Source: VAZQ01 sp963807865 (GTDB lineage: Bacteria > Pseudomonadota > Alphaproteobacteria > Rhizobiales > Xanthobacteraceae). From it: a stretch of 64,000 nt of DNA. This document shows, one piece after another, positions 35,515-44,010 of this stretch; position 1 is the stretch's first letter; every line of letters begins with the position of its first letter. Made by a program: the position numbers and the translations under genes. The notes beneath the pieces are model-generated. The model was not told the DNA's origin. It was given only the letters and a program-made list of their open reading frames with translations, and made no database searches. Location of the stretch: assembly GCA_963807865.1 (NCBI GenBank), contig CAWEDK010000017.1:124001-188000 (forward strand). Direction: 5' to 3'.

Positions 35515-35690
35515 TGCCGCTCCGTTCCCATGCTCGCCAGCGTCCAATACGCGGCGTGCAGCTTCTGCTTCAAAATCTTGCCGATATCGGAGCGCGGCAG
35601 CGCGGGGCGAATATCCACACCCGCGAGCCGCTGCATTCGATCCAGGCGTGCATTGGCCCAGCCGCCGACCTCGTCTGGGCCCAGCGCCTG
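35515..35690 (-). pseudogene. C-terminal remnant of an AMP-forming acyl-CoA ligase
   Basis: Directly after the stop of the receptor pseudogene, in the same frame, the minus strand reads ALGPDEVGGWANARLDRMQRL, then VDIRPALPRSDIGKILKQKL and HAAYW. PRSDIGKILKQKL is the A10-type motif of the ANL superfamily, with the lysine that contacts the adenylate. The rest of the ligase is absent and no stop separates the tail from the following SDR. A deletion joining a receptor gene to a ligase gene explains the layout. Confidence 0.7.
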
Positions 35691-36961
35691 CTACTTCTTC
35701 CGAGCCGCGCTATAGGGATAGATCATGTTGCCAGTCTTGTACTCGGCCGGCCACACGATCACCTGCTTGGTGCCCGTGCGGAATTGCTCGAGGTCATTGG
35801 GTGCGACGTTCTGGAACTGGGTGAAGAGCTGGCGTGATTTCTCCCATTCGCCGTCCTTGCCAAACGCAATGTCGCCGGCCACGGTCTTGAACGTGTGGCT
35901 GCGGATATAACTCCGCAAGCTTGTCGTGATCGGTGCTCCGGGTCTCCTCTACCGCCTTCGCGAGCACCTGGCCGGCGGCGTAGCCGAATGGAACGAAGCC
36001 ATGGCCAAGCGGATCGACGCCCTGGCCGGCGGCCTTGGCCTGGTAGCGGTTGAACAGGTCGGCGACGCCGGGAAATTCGAACGGCGAGGCGCGCACGAAG
36101 CTCTCGCCGATGACGAGACCGTTGGCGAGCGGGCCGAGCTGAACCTTGATGGGTGTGACCAGCAGGCCGATCATGGCGCCGCCGAACATCTTGGGCACGA
36201 GGTTGATTTCGTTCGCCGCGCGCACGATTCCGACCGTGTCGGGCGGATAGGCGGCGACGTAGACGATGTCGGGATTGGCGGCCTGCACAGCGCGCACGAC
36301 CGGCAGGAAATCGGTCGTGGGCGGTGGATACGAACGGTCGTAGACGATCGTAAAGCCGGCCGCCTTGGCATTGTCGCGCGCGGCGTCCGCGGCGGTCTTG
36401 GCGAACTCCGCGTCGGCCGACACGATCGCCACGGTCTGCGGTTTCGGATTCTGCGCTGCGGCGAGCTCGAAGAAGCCGTCCGAGAACGCGCTAGGTCCCT
36501 TCGGCCCCATCGGCACCATGGAGAAGTATCGCGGATAGTTGAAGTGCCGGTTGACGCCGATGGCCATCATGCTGATGGTCGTCTTGTTGTTCTGCATGAT
36601 GACCGGCATCGCCGGCGCCACCATATTGGTGGCATAGGGCCCGAGCAGCAGGTCGACCTTGTCGACGGCGATAAGCTTCGTATAGAGGGCCGGCACGTTG
36701 TTCGGATTGCTCTGGTCGTCATAGTAGACGAGTCTCGACCGGCCGGCCGAGGAGCCCGCCCTTGGCGTTGACGTCGTCGCGCCAGAGTTCGAGCGCCATC
36801 AACAACTGCTTCCCATTGGCGGCGACCCCGCCGGTTAGCGCGAGGGTGATGCCGACCTTCATCGGATCGGCGGCATGCGCAGGTGCCGCAAGCGATAGCG
36901 CGGCGAAGATCAGCGCGACCAGGGCGCGCCATCCATTGCGCAGAGTCGAGGTGAAGAACAT
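35691..36961 (-). pseudogene. Branched-chain-amino-acid-type ABC receptor (LivK-like), two frameshifts
   Basis: A periplasmic receptor of about 420 residues with a signal peptide (MFFTSTLRNGWRALVALIFAALSLAAPAHA) and GGGAGAAAG before its ATG. The frame KVGITLALTGGVAANGKQLL to RPVE breaks near 36733 (extra T on the plus strand), resumes at VYYDDQSNPNNVPALY, and runs to near 35909. There a second extra base breaks it again before YIRSHTFKTVAGDIAFGKDGEW. Without both insertions the protein is complete to YPYSAARKK. Its ligand is probably an aromatic acid, as in many soil relatives, but this is not visible. Confidence 0.85.
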
Positions 36962-37062
36962 GAGCTTTCTCCCTTGGATATTCCTGGTTGGTTGAGCACG
37001 GCTCTCCGGCCGCTTGTTGTCATCGTCCGCATTCGGCGCAACGGTTTGATCGTCCGCGCCAA

Positions 37063-38277
37063 TCAGTATTGTCCTTTTGGCTCCAGCCCGAGCACGTACT
37101 GCCCATACATGGTGCTCACCGCATCCCAGTTGAGACTGATATGGGCGGCGGCGGCGTGGGCGTCCCGCCACACCCGCTGCAGCGGCTTTTCGAGGAATAT
37201 TCCCTGTCCGCCGGACGCCAGGAACAGCGCATCGATCGCCTGCACCAGGAGGCGCGTGCAGAACGTGTGACTGAGCCGGTTGCGCAGCCGCATGTCGAGC
37301 GGCGTCCGGTCGCCGTGCGCGGCGATCGCGTAAGTCTCGGCAAGATCGCGGAACATCATGAGGCGCGCCGCGTCGATGCAGCCGGTCGCCTCGGCCACCC
37401 GCGACTGGATGGTGGCAAACTCGGCCATCCGCCGGTTGCCGCCGGCGACTGCCCCGCGGGTCGAGCGCACCTTCACCATGTCGACGAAGTCGGCGAGCGC
37501 GCCCTCCGCCATGCCGAGCACGGGTGCGACCAGCGTGGTAGGCACGACCGAAAGAAACGACTGGCGATAGAGCGGATTGGTGTTGATGAGCGTGCCCGGG
37601 CCGGTGCCCGCCGCCAAGTCCGCAATCGTCACCGCGCGGTGGGCGGGGACAAACAGGTCGTCGGCCACGATGTTCTTGCTGCCGGTGCCGGCGAGCCCCA
37701 TCGTGTGCCAGTTGTCGTCGATCCGGGCATCCCCGCACGGCACCAGAAGAAAGCTCGGGTTCGGCTGTCTCGGACCCGGGCGGCCGGGGGAACCACGGTT
37801 GAGAGCAGGAACCACTGCGCATTGTCGCAGCCGCTCGCGAAGCTCCAGACTCCGGAGGTCCGATAGCCTCCTGTCGACCGCCACGGTCTTGCCGACCGGC
37901 GCATACGACCCTGCGGCGATGGCGCCGGGATCGGCCCAAAATTCTTCCTGCGCCTCCTTGGGAAAGGATGCCACGAACCACTGATGTACGGCGCCGAGAC
38001 CAAACACCCAGGCCGAGGACCCGCAGCCCCGGCCGATCGTGGCAACCAATTCGGCAAAGACCTCGAAGCCGTATTCGAAACCGCCAAAAGCCTGCGGTTG
38101 TAGAACGCGGAACAACTCGGCTTCGCGAATGCGCTCGATAACGTCGTCGGCGACCCGCCGGTTTGCCTCCGTTTCCTGGACGCGAGCGCGCACGACTTCG
38201 GCGATTGCGCGGGCACGTGACAGCAGCTCCGGTACGTCGGGTTTGAGCGGAGGCGAACGAATGACCGCGACGGACAT
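37063..38277 (-). CDS. Acyl-CoA-dehydrogenase-like flavin monooxygenase (HsaA/group D type)
   Basis: A 404-residue protein with N-terminal helical domain (RARVQETEANRRVADDVIERIREAELFRVLQPQAFGG), beta domain with AGTGSKNIVADDLFVP, and a C-terminal four-helix domain ending YGQYVLGLEPKGQY. It uses reduced flavin from a reductase; the nearest reductase gene is at 40.0 kb. Residues about 136-171 do not match the family in this frame but do in another (GGYRTSGVWSFASGCDNAQWF). An extra base near 37872 and a missing base near 37777-37790 cancel each other. Its paralogue at 40693 has the normal sequence. Confidence 0.8.
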   Translation of the reverse strand: MSVAVIRSPPLKPDVPELLSRARAIAEVVRARVQETEANRRVADDVIERIREAELFRVLQPQAFGGFEYGFEVFAELVATIGRGCGSSAWVFGLGAVHQWFVASFPKEAQEEFWADPGAIAAGSYAPVGKTVAVDRRLSDLRSLELRERLRQCAVVPALNRGSPGRPGPRQPNPSFLLVPCGDARIDDNWHTMGLAGTGSKNIVADDLFVPAHRAVTIADLAAGTGPGTLINTNPLYRQSFLSVVPTTLVAPVLGMAEGALADFVDMVKVRSTRGAVAGGNRRMAEFATIQSRVAEATGCIDAARLMMFRDLAETYAIAAHGDRTPLDMRLRNRLSHTFCTRLLVQAIDALFLASGGQGIFLEKPLQRVWRDAHAAAAHISLNWDAVSTMYGQYVLGLEPKGQY

Positions 38278-38299
38278 GCTCGTATCTCCTTGGTAGGCG

Positions 38300-39187
38300 C
38301 TATTGCATCATCTCGTCAGGCGGCATGGGACCCCAAAGATTTGCAGCTTCCGGTGTCTTCGGCCAGGTTTTCGGCCGCTGCGGATTGTCGCGATGCCACG
38401 GCCGCGGGTCGAAATAGCCGAGCGCCTCGTCCTTCATCTGGTCGAGCTCGGCGAAGAGCTCGGTGATTAGCCCGTTCGGGCTGCGATGGTAGGTGAAGAG
38501 GTTGTGGCCGATGCCGTGACGTCCTGGGCCCCAGAGAATCTTGTAGCCGTTCTTGCTCAGGAAATCGCACGCGCTCTGCATGTGAGCCCAATCGCGCAAT
38601 TCGAATGCCGTGTGAAAATGTTTGTTGGAACCCGTTTCGACCAGGTTGATCGTGTGATGGTCCACTCCGCATCGAAGGAATGAGAAATAATCGCCCATCC
38701 AGTCAGAAACCCGAAAACCGAGAACGTCGCAATAGAAGCTCGTGACCGTCTTCACGTCGGCCACGTGAAAGGCGACGTGGCCGAGTTTATGGGGCACGAT
38801 ACCGTTTTGGCGGAACGGTTGCGCCTGCGGCTCGGGCCGCTTGAAGACCTCCATGACGGTGCCCTTCGGATCCTCGAATGCAACCATGTCCTTGATCGTG
38901 GGCTCCGGGTCTTTCTTTCGAGACGTGCGCACCCCATGCGCAGCGGTCTGCTTCTCGAATGCATCAAGGTCGTCGTCGGGGCCAAGCTGGAATCCGATCT
39001 GCGTGCATCGCGCCTGGGAACCGCTGCGTAGAATCACGGAATGATGCTCGACCGTATTCGCGAGATACGCTGCTTCCTTGTCTTTCGCGATCAGCGAAAG
39101 ACCGAGGACGTCGGTGTAATACGCGACCTGCCGTTCAAGGTCCGGGGTCTCGTAGCTGGCGTGCGAGATTTTCTTCACTGCGATCAT
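38300..39187 (-). CDS. Two-domain extradiol dioxygenase (BphC/HsaC-like VOC family)
   Basis: A 295-residue protein with two VOC domains. The second holds a full metal triad: His137 (KLGHVAFH), His192 (HFHTAFEL) and Glu243 (LITELFAEL). The HGPGRHGIGHNL-like stretch (WGPGRHGIGHNLFTYH) resembles the substrate channel of type I extradiol dioxygenases such as BphC and HsaC. It should open a catechol made by the adjacent flavin monooxygenase, whose gene starts about 20 bp downstream. The TetR gene follows upstream at 50 bp in the same direction. Confidence 0.88.
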   Translation of the reverse strand: MIAVKKISHASYETPDLERQVAYYTDVLGLSLIAKDKEAAYLANTVEHHSVILRSGSQARCTQIGFQLGPDDDLDAFEKQTAAHGVRTSRKKDPEPTIKDMVAFEDPKGTVMEVFKRPEPQAQPFRQNGIVPHKLGHVAFHVADVKTVTSFYCDVLGFRVSDWMGDYFSFLRCGVDHHTINLVETGSNKHFHTAFELRDWAHMQSACDFLSKNGYKILWGPGRHGIGHNLFTYHRSPNGLITELFAELDQMKDEALGYFDPRPWHRDNPQRPKTWPKTPEAANLWGPMPPDEMMQ

Positions 39188-39239
39188 ACACGTCGCTCCT
39201 TTTGAATGCGGCCGCTGGTTTCAAGATGCTCAGGCACCC

Positions 39240-39926
39240 TTATGCGGCGCAGCCCCGCAAGAATACTTTGACCGCGATCCGCACCGTTTCGTCGATCTTG
39301 TCACGGCTTGCAGCGCGCGGCATTCCAGTCAGCCGGCTCAGTTGATGCTCGCCGAGCAGCATGTCGAGAAACAGAACGGCGAGCCGATATGGGTCTTCCG
39401 CAAGGATGTGTCCGTCCTTTTGCTGTTTCGCGACCCAGTCCGCGACAAGTTTGTAGGCGGACGCCGGTCCGGTCTGAAAAAAGAGCCGTCCGGTCTCGGG
39501 AAAGGTACGACCCATCGACACCATCAGCCGGTGAAATTCGAGGATCGGCGGCGACAGGACCATCGCCAGGAATGACTGGCCGATCTCGGTCAACTGTGCC
39601 TCCAGACTGCCGCCGGCGTTCACGTGGATTGCCAGAACGACGTCGCGGCATTCCTGTTGGACCACGGCCTCGAACAGGCCTTCCTTGCCGCCGAACCAGG
39701 CATAGATCGTCGCTTTCGAGCCACCGACCACGCCGATAATTTCGTCGATCGAGACGTTGTCGTAGCCCTTCTTGAGGAACAGTGCCGCGGCGGCGCGGAT
39801 GATGTGCTCCTGACGCTGTTCAGCATTCTCCGCCCGGCCGGGAGCACGCGCCGTCGCCGGCCTCCGCCCTCGTGGCGCCCGCTTATTGCTTTGAATCGGC
39901 ATCGGATTTTCTAACCGGAGCGCCAT
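39240..39926 (-). CDS. TetR/AcrR-family transcriptional regulator
   Basis: A 228-residue repressor. A basic, proline-rich leader precedes the helix-turn-helix at about residues 45-80 (HIIRAAAALFLKKGYDNVSIDEIIGVVGGSKATIYAWFGGKEGLF). The C-terminal domain (AVLFLDMLLGEHQLSRLTGM) fits the TetR_C family found with aromatic degradation genes. ATGs at 39926 and 39902 are both possible. Its promoter faces the flavin reductase gene across a repeat-rich AT region (39971-40014), a likely autoregulatory site that could control both directions. Confidence 0.9.
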   Translation of the reverse strand: MALRLENPMPIQSNKRAPRGRRPATARAPGRAENAEQRQEHIIRAAAALFLKKGYDNVSIDEIIGVVGGSKATIYAWFGGKEGLFEAVVQQECRDVVLAIHVNAGGSLEAQLTEIGQSFLAMVLSPPILEFHRLMVSMGRTFPETGRLFFQTGPASAYKLVADWVAKQQKDGHILAEDPYRLAVLFLDMLLGEHQLSRLTGMPRAASRDKIDETVRIAVKVFLRGCAA

Positions 39927-39970
39927 TCCGCTTCAACCTCAAAACTTTTCGATTGCATCATCGCATGAAT

Positions 39971-40014
39971 TTACTGTAACGTACAGTACGATGTAACGTA
40001 CGGTACAGTACGTA
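39971..40014. promoter_or_regulatory. Repeated operator-like region between TetR and flavin reductase genes
   Basis: GTAACGTAC occurs at 39976-39984 and 39993-40001, and GTACAGTACG at 39981-39990 and 40003-40012. CTGTA and TACAG form an inverted repeat around a 3-bp centre. The repeats lie in the 120-bp gap of two divergent genes, the classical position of a TetR operator. Confidence 0.6.
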
Positions 40015-40048
40015 GTCAATAAAAAGAATTCCATGGGAGCGAAACTTC

Positions 40049-40609
40049 ATGCAAGCCGCCATCCCCCCGGACGATACCCTCGCGGCACAGACGAAGCTTG
40101 CTTTGCGCAGGCTCGCGAGTTCGGTCGCGGTTGTGACATGCCGGGACGGACAAGTGCGTTACGCCATGACGGCGACCGCGGTCAACGCCATGAGCATGCA
40201 GCCACCGTCGATGATCGTCTGCATCAATCGTTCGACAGCGTTTCACGCCGCGGTCAGCCGCGCTGGCAGCTTTGCGATCAACATCCTCAATCGCAACCAG
40301 ATCGAGATTTCGATGGGTTGCGGTGGTCAGGCTCGCGGCGAAGATCGCTTCGGTTACGGCACGTGGGGTGAGGAAGCCGGCGTTCCGATCCTGACCGACG
40401 CACAGGCGCGCGTCGTCTGCGCCAAGGAAGCAAGCTTCGACTACGGATCGCATACGATATTCGTTGGGCGCGCTACGTCCATTGGTATTCACGGCGAAGT
40501 CGATCCGCTGATTTATGTCGATGGAAGGTACACGTGCCTGCCGCCCGATGCGATTGCCGTGTCGGCGCTCCAAACGGAAATCGAGATACTGCGCCAACTC
40601 GCGATGTAA
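40049..40609 (+). CDS. Flavin reductase-like FMN-binding protein (HsaB/HpaC type)
   Basis: A 186-residue flavin reductase domain protein. Family blocks: TKLALRRLASSVAVVTCRDG, YAMTATAVNAMSMQPPSMIVCINR and INILNRNQIEIS near the middle. It delivers reduced flavin to a monooxygenase, most simply the acyl-CoA-dehydrogenase-like enzyme encoded next (84 bp downstream), and possibly also the paralogue at 37063 in the other direction. The promoter is shared with the divergent TetR gene. Confidence 0.92.
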   Translation: MQAAIPPDDTLAAQTKLALRRLASSVAVVTCRDGQVRYAMTATAVNAMSMQPPSMIVCINRSTAFHAAVSRAGSFAINILNRNQIEISMGCGGQARGEDRFGYGTWGEEAGVPILTDAQARVVCAKEASFDYGSHTIFVGRATSIGIHGEVDPLIYVDGRYTCLPPDAIAVSALQTEIEILRQLAM

Positions 40610-40692
40610 CGCGGATGACCCCGAACAATGCCAAGAACGCTGGGGGATCGGAAATCGTAACGGTCGTTACAGTCATCAGGGAGGATAACGTC

Positions 40693-41919
40693 ATGCAGAT
40701 GGAAGCAACGCTCCAGGTTGATAGCAGCAGCAAGGCGGCGGCAGGGCCGGACTTCGCAGATATCCTGAGCCGGGTGCGCAAGCTGCGTCCGGAGATCGAG
40801 TCGCGGGCCCTTGCGACCGAAAAAGCCAAGCGGGTGCCCGCCGAAACGATCGAGGCGCTGCGCGACGCCGACGTTTTTCGTACCATGCAGCCGAAGCGCT
40901 TCGGCGGTTACGAATTCGGCCCTACGGAGCTTGCAAAAATCGGCTTTGAACTCGGGCGCGCCTGCGGAAGCACCGGCTGGTGTGGAACCCTGGCGGTTTG
41001 CTTCGGCTGGATGACGGCGTTCTTTCCGCTCGAAGCGCAGCAGGAGGTCTGGGACAATCCAGACAACCTCCTCGCCGTCTCATATGTGCCCACGCCAAAA
41101 GTGGAAGAGGTCGACGGCGGTTACAAGATTTCCGGCAGTTGGCCCTGGGCCAGCGGTGTCGACAGCGCCGCCTGGCTCATCCTCGCGGCCCTGCTTCCAG
41201 GCAAGAGCGGGCCGCCGACGCTGGCCTGGTGCCTGGTCCCGGTCAGCGATGTGATGGTCGATCATGATAGTTGGAATGTGAGCGGGCTTGAGGGCACCGG
41301 ATCGAAGACCGTCGCGATCTCTGATCCTGTCTTCGTTCCGAAGCATCGCGTGCTGCCGATCGGCGCCATTTTTTCCGGGAAGGTGCCGGGCCTTGAGGTG
41401 CCGGGGAATCATCAAGCTCGCTTCGGTTATCCGACCTTCGGTCCGACCGCGCTGGTCTCACCGATCGTCGGCATGGCGCAGGGCGCACTCGACGCCTTCA
41501 CCGAGACAGCTCGCGACGCCCGGCGAATGGCCCGGCCCGGCGTTTTCGAGAAGGTCGCCGAGTCGCCGCTGATCCAGAGCCTGATCGGCCAGGCCGCGGC
41601 ACGCATCGACGCTGCGCAGACCCTCATGGTGACCAGTCTGCAGGAAGGGCAGGAGATCGTGCGCGCCGGCGGCATTCTCGACATCGAGCAGCGCGTGCGT
41701 ATCCGCCGCAATCACGGCTTTGCGGCGCGGACTTCGGCCGAAGTTGTCAATGAAATCTTCTTCAAGTCCGGCGCAACCGCTGCGGATGAGAGGAACCGTG
41801 TGCAAAGATTCTGGCGCGACGCCAACGCAGCGGCGCTGCACTCCAGTATCGACTGGGACACGTTGTCGGCACTCTATGGGACACAGCAACTCGGGCTACA
41901 GCCGCAGGGAATATTCTGA
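40693..41919 (+). CDS. Acyl-CoA-dehydrogenase-like flavin monooxygenase (HsaA/group D type)
   Basis: A 408-residue protein from the ATG at 40693, which follows GGGAGGA; a longer frame upstream is not conserved. Domains: N-terminal helices (RKLRPEIESRALATEKAKRVPAETIEALRDADVFRTMQPKRFGGYEF), beta domain (GGYKISGSWPWASGVDSAAWLI, LEGTGSKTVAISDPVFVP) and C-terminal helical bundle (FWRDANAAALHSSIDWDTLSALYGTQ). The family includes HsaA, the phenol hydroxylase of steroid degradation, and DszC. With the reductase just upstream it forms a two-component monooxygenase. The intact sequence shows what the paralogue at 37063 should look like. Confidence 0.9.
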   Translation: MQMEATLQVDSSSKAAAGPDFADILSRVRKLRPEIESRALATEKAKRVPAETIEALRDADVFRTMQPKRFGGYEFGPTELAKIGFELGRACGSTGWCGTLAVCFGWMTAFFPLEAQQEVWDNPDNLLAVSYVPTPKVEEVDGGYKISGSWPWASGVDSAAWLILAALLPGKSGPPTLAWCLVPVSDVMVDHDSWNVSGLEGTGSKTVAISDPVFVPKHRVLPIGAIFSGKVPGLEVPGNHQARFGYPTFGPTALVSPIVGMAQGALDAFTETARDARRMARPGVFEKVAESPLIQSLIGQAAARIDAAQTLMVTSLQEGQEIVRAGGILDIEQRVRIRRNHGFAARTSAEVVNEIFFKSGATAADERNRVQRFWRDANAAALHSSIDWDTLSALYGTQQLGLQPQGIF

Positions 41920-42020
41920 GTCGGACTGCCCCGGACCATTCCGGATCGCTTTTTTCATTGTTGGGACACGAGGGCCGCAACGCCCGGATACTACCGCTGA
42001 TCGGAAGCAGAGGAAATCAC

Positions 42021-42494
42021 ATGATCTACGTTTCGAAAGAGGTCGCGGCGAACGAGGGCGTCCAATCGGGGCATCCACATTTGAGCCGAAGCGACATCTG
42101 GAAGGGGTTGGTGATGAAGGCCGAGAATGCGCTGCCGTTCGTCCCCGGCATGGCGAAGTGTAACGTCGTCAAGCGTATGCCGAATGGGCTCATTCGCGAC
42201 ATCATCTTCCGCGGTGAGGATGCGCGCGAGCGGATTACACTCTACCCGGAAGAAAAGGTCGTCTTTGTGCGCGAGTCCGGCAACGTCGACGGCTTCATTG
42301 TCAATGAGATACTGGGCGGCGACGACGACCTGCGACTGCGGTTCAGCTTTGCCTTGCAGCTCGTCGATGCTCCGTCCGACAGCGCCGAGGAGCGCGAGTT
42401 TCGGCAGATCATGGAGCGAGACTACCTCAAGGCCGTCGACGCCACGCTGGGCGCGATCCGCAAGATGGCGGCCGATCCGCAATTTGCGAAATAG
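42021..42494 (+). CDS. AtaL-like (DUF1857) SRPBCC-fold protein
   Basis: A 157-residue protein starting MIYVSKEVAANEGVQSGHPHLSR, with the AtaL-like layout: KGLVMKAENALPFVPGMAKC, a run of beta-strands (GLIRDIIFRGEDARERITLYPEEKVVFVRE) and a long C-terminal helix (YLKAVDATLGAIRKM). SRPBCC proteins bind hydrophobic ligands in a cavity; no catalytic function is proven for this family. The start ATG follows AGAGGAAATC. It lies between the two-component monooxygenase and an NTF2-like gene, so it may handle the same hydrophobic substrate. Confidence 0.82.
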   Translation: MIYVSKEVAANEGVQSGHPHLSRSDIWKGLVMKAENALPFVPGMAKCNVVKRMPNGLIRDIIFRGEDARERITLYPEEKVVFVRESGNVDGFIVNEILGGDDDLRLRFSFALQLVDAPSDSAEEREFRQIMERDYLKAVDATLGAIRKMAADPQFAK

Positions 42495-42503
42495 GGGCAA
42501 AGT

Positions 42504-42857
42504 ATGGAGCACTGGTTCTCCAAACTGTACGCCAGCATCGATGCGATGCGTCTTGACGAGTTTGCCGCGGGATTGGCGCCCGACGTTAAGCTCGTAGTTG
42601 GCAACAACCCCGCGATGGACGGCCGGCAGGCCGCCAAAGAAGGCATCGGTTACTTCTTTTCGACGATCGATGGGATCACGCATCACCTGGTGAACGTCGC
42701 GGAAAGCAATGGACTGACCTTCTTGGAAGCGAGAGTCGAGTACCTGCGAAAGGATGGCAAGACGGTGACCATTCCTGCGGTCACGGTGCTTGAGCGGAGC
42801 GGTAACTTGGTCAAATCGCTTCGAATTTATTTCGACGTGGCGCCCGTGTACGCCTGA
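42504..42857 (+). CDS. SnoaL/NTF2-like protein
   Basis: A 117-residue cone-shaped alpha+beta protein: MEHWFSKLYASIDAMRLDEFAAGLAPDVKLVVGNNPAMDGRQ, then VNVAESNGLTFLEARVEYLRKDGKTVTIP and a closing LRIYFDVAPVYA. Such proteins often are small cyclases, isomerases or non-catalytic partners in aromatic and polyketide pathways. It is 9 bp after the AtaL-like gene, so is in the same transcript. No catalytic residues can be confirmed. Confidence 0.83.
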   Translation: MEHWFSKLYASIDAMRLDEFAAGLAPDVKLVVGNNPAMDGRQAAKEGIGYFFSTIDGITHHLVNVAESNGLTFLEARVEYLRKDGKTVTIPAVTVLERSGNLVKSLRIYFDVAPVYA

Positions 42858-43104
42858 ACCAAGACGATGAGCTGCTGCGCGGCTCAGTATATGACCGTGC
42901 GGGGATAACTCGCGGCATTCACATGCGTCGTCCGATGGGCGGCCCGGGTTGGCGTGCCTTTGCCTGCCCCACCGCGAAGAAAGTGATCGATGAGAGGAGG
43001 AGGGCGGATGGCGGACTTCTCGAATCCGGCGTCGACCTGATATGCTTCGAGATCGGGGATAAAGTCACGGTCAAACGGCCGATATACGCGAGAAGGTGCC
43101 TTTG

Positions 43105-43995
43105 ATGGTTGTGCTCGAGCAGCTGCGGTACGTGCGCCTCGTTGCGGATGACCTCGGTCGCGCTGCGGATTTCGCCCAGCGCGTTCTTGGACTCGAGCCC
43201 ATCGACCGTAGCCAGGAACTTGCGGCCTTTCGATCGGATTTTCGAGACTACACGCTTGCTTTCGCAACGGGCGACCACGCCGTGCGGTCCGTCGGTCTCG
43301 AAGTGCGTTACTCAGATGACCTGGACACGGCTCTAGATGGGTTACGCCGACTTGGGCTCTCCGCTGGGCGAGGTTCTGCGGATGACTGCGTGCGGCGCAA
43401 AGTCAAGGATATGGTTTGGTTCACAGACTTCAGCGGCAATCGTATCGAGCTGGTCGTACGGCCGCTGAATTCGGGCTGGCGCTATTTTCCCAGCCGCGAT
43501 GCAGGCATTCGAGGGCTGGCCGGCGTGGTGCTGCGCTCCGTTGACATCGAGAAGGACTTATCGATCTGGTCCGGCATATTCGGCGTCCAAGTCAGCGACT
43601 GGGCTGGCGAAGCCGCGTATCTGCGTTTTGACGACGCTCATCATCGGATCGCCTTGTTCCCGGCGACCCGGCCAGGAATCCTCTCCGTCGAATACGCAGT
43701 CGAGGACATCAATCTCTTGATGCGAAACTACTACGTTCTGCGAGATTTGCAGGTCGCCGTTTTGCACGGACCAGGACGCCGTCCCGCTTCGGAGCAGATG
43801 TTTCTAACATTCGCGGGCCCGTCCGACGTCCATTTCAGCTTTGTCGCGGAGGGAGACGCGGTCCAAGCGGGAAGGCGTCTGGCCCGGCAGTTTCCCGCCG
43901 GTCCCATGGGGCTGTGCAGCTGGGGGAGTGAATGCAAGATCGTTGAGTATAGCGGCGCTTCAAACGGCTGGGACGGTTCATCCGCGCCCGTCTGA
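43105..43995 (+). CDS. Two-domain VOC protein lacking the metal triad
   Basis: A 296-residue protein from the ATG at 43105, placed 8 bp after GAGAAGG (a GTG at 43096 is an alternative). It has the same two-domain layout and end (LCSWGSECKIVEY) as the next gene's product. In the second domain the three metal positions are changed: Gly140, Ser194 and Ser245 where the neighbour has His140, His194 and Glu245. It cannot bind iron in the usual way and is probably a non-catalytic partner or binding protein. It stands 15 bp before its paralogue. Confidence 0.8.
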   Translation: MVVLEQLRYVRLVADDLGRAADFAQRVLGLEPIDRSQELAAFRSDFRDYTLAFATGDHAVRSVGLEVRYSDDLDTALDGLRRLGLSAGRGSADDCVRRKVKDMVWFTDFSGNRIELVVRPLNSGWRYFPSRDAGIRGLAGVVLRSVDIEKDLSIWSGIFGVQVSDWAGEAAYLRFDDAHHRIALFPATRPGILSVEYAVEDINLLMRNYYVLRDLQVAVLHGPGRRPASEQMFLTFAGPSDVHFSFVAEGDAVQAGRRLARQFPAGPMGLCSWGSECKIVEYSGASNGWDGSSAPV

Positions 43996-44010
43996 GCAGG
44001 AGTTCTCGTC

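Noticed and set aside
36719..37981. A 420-residue minus-strand frame joining two regions
   Set aside because: Its front is a wrong-frame reading of the monooxygenase gene; only the last about 80 residues are real, as the N-terminus of the LivK-like receptor.
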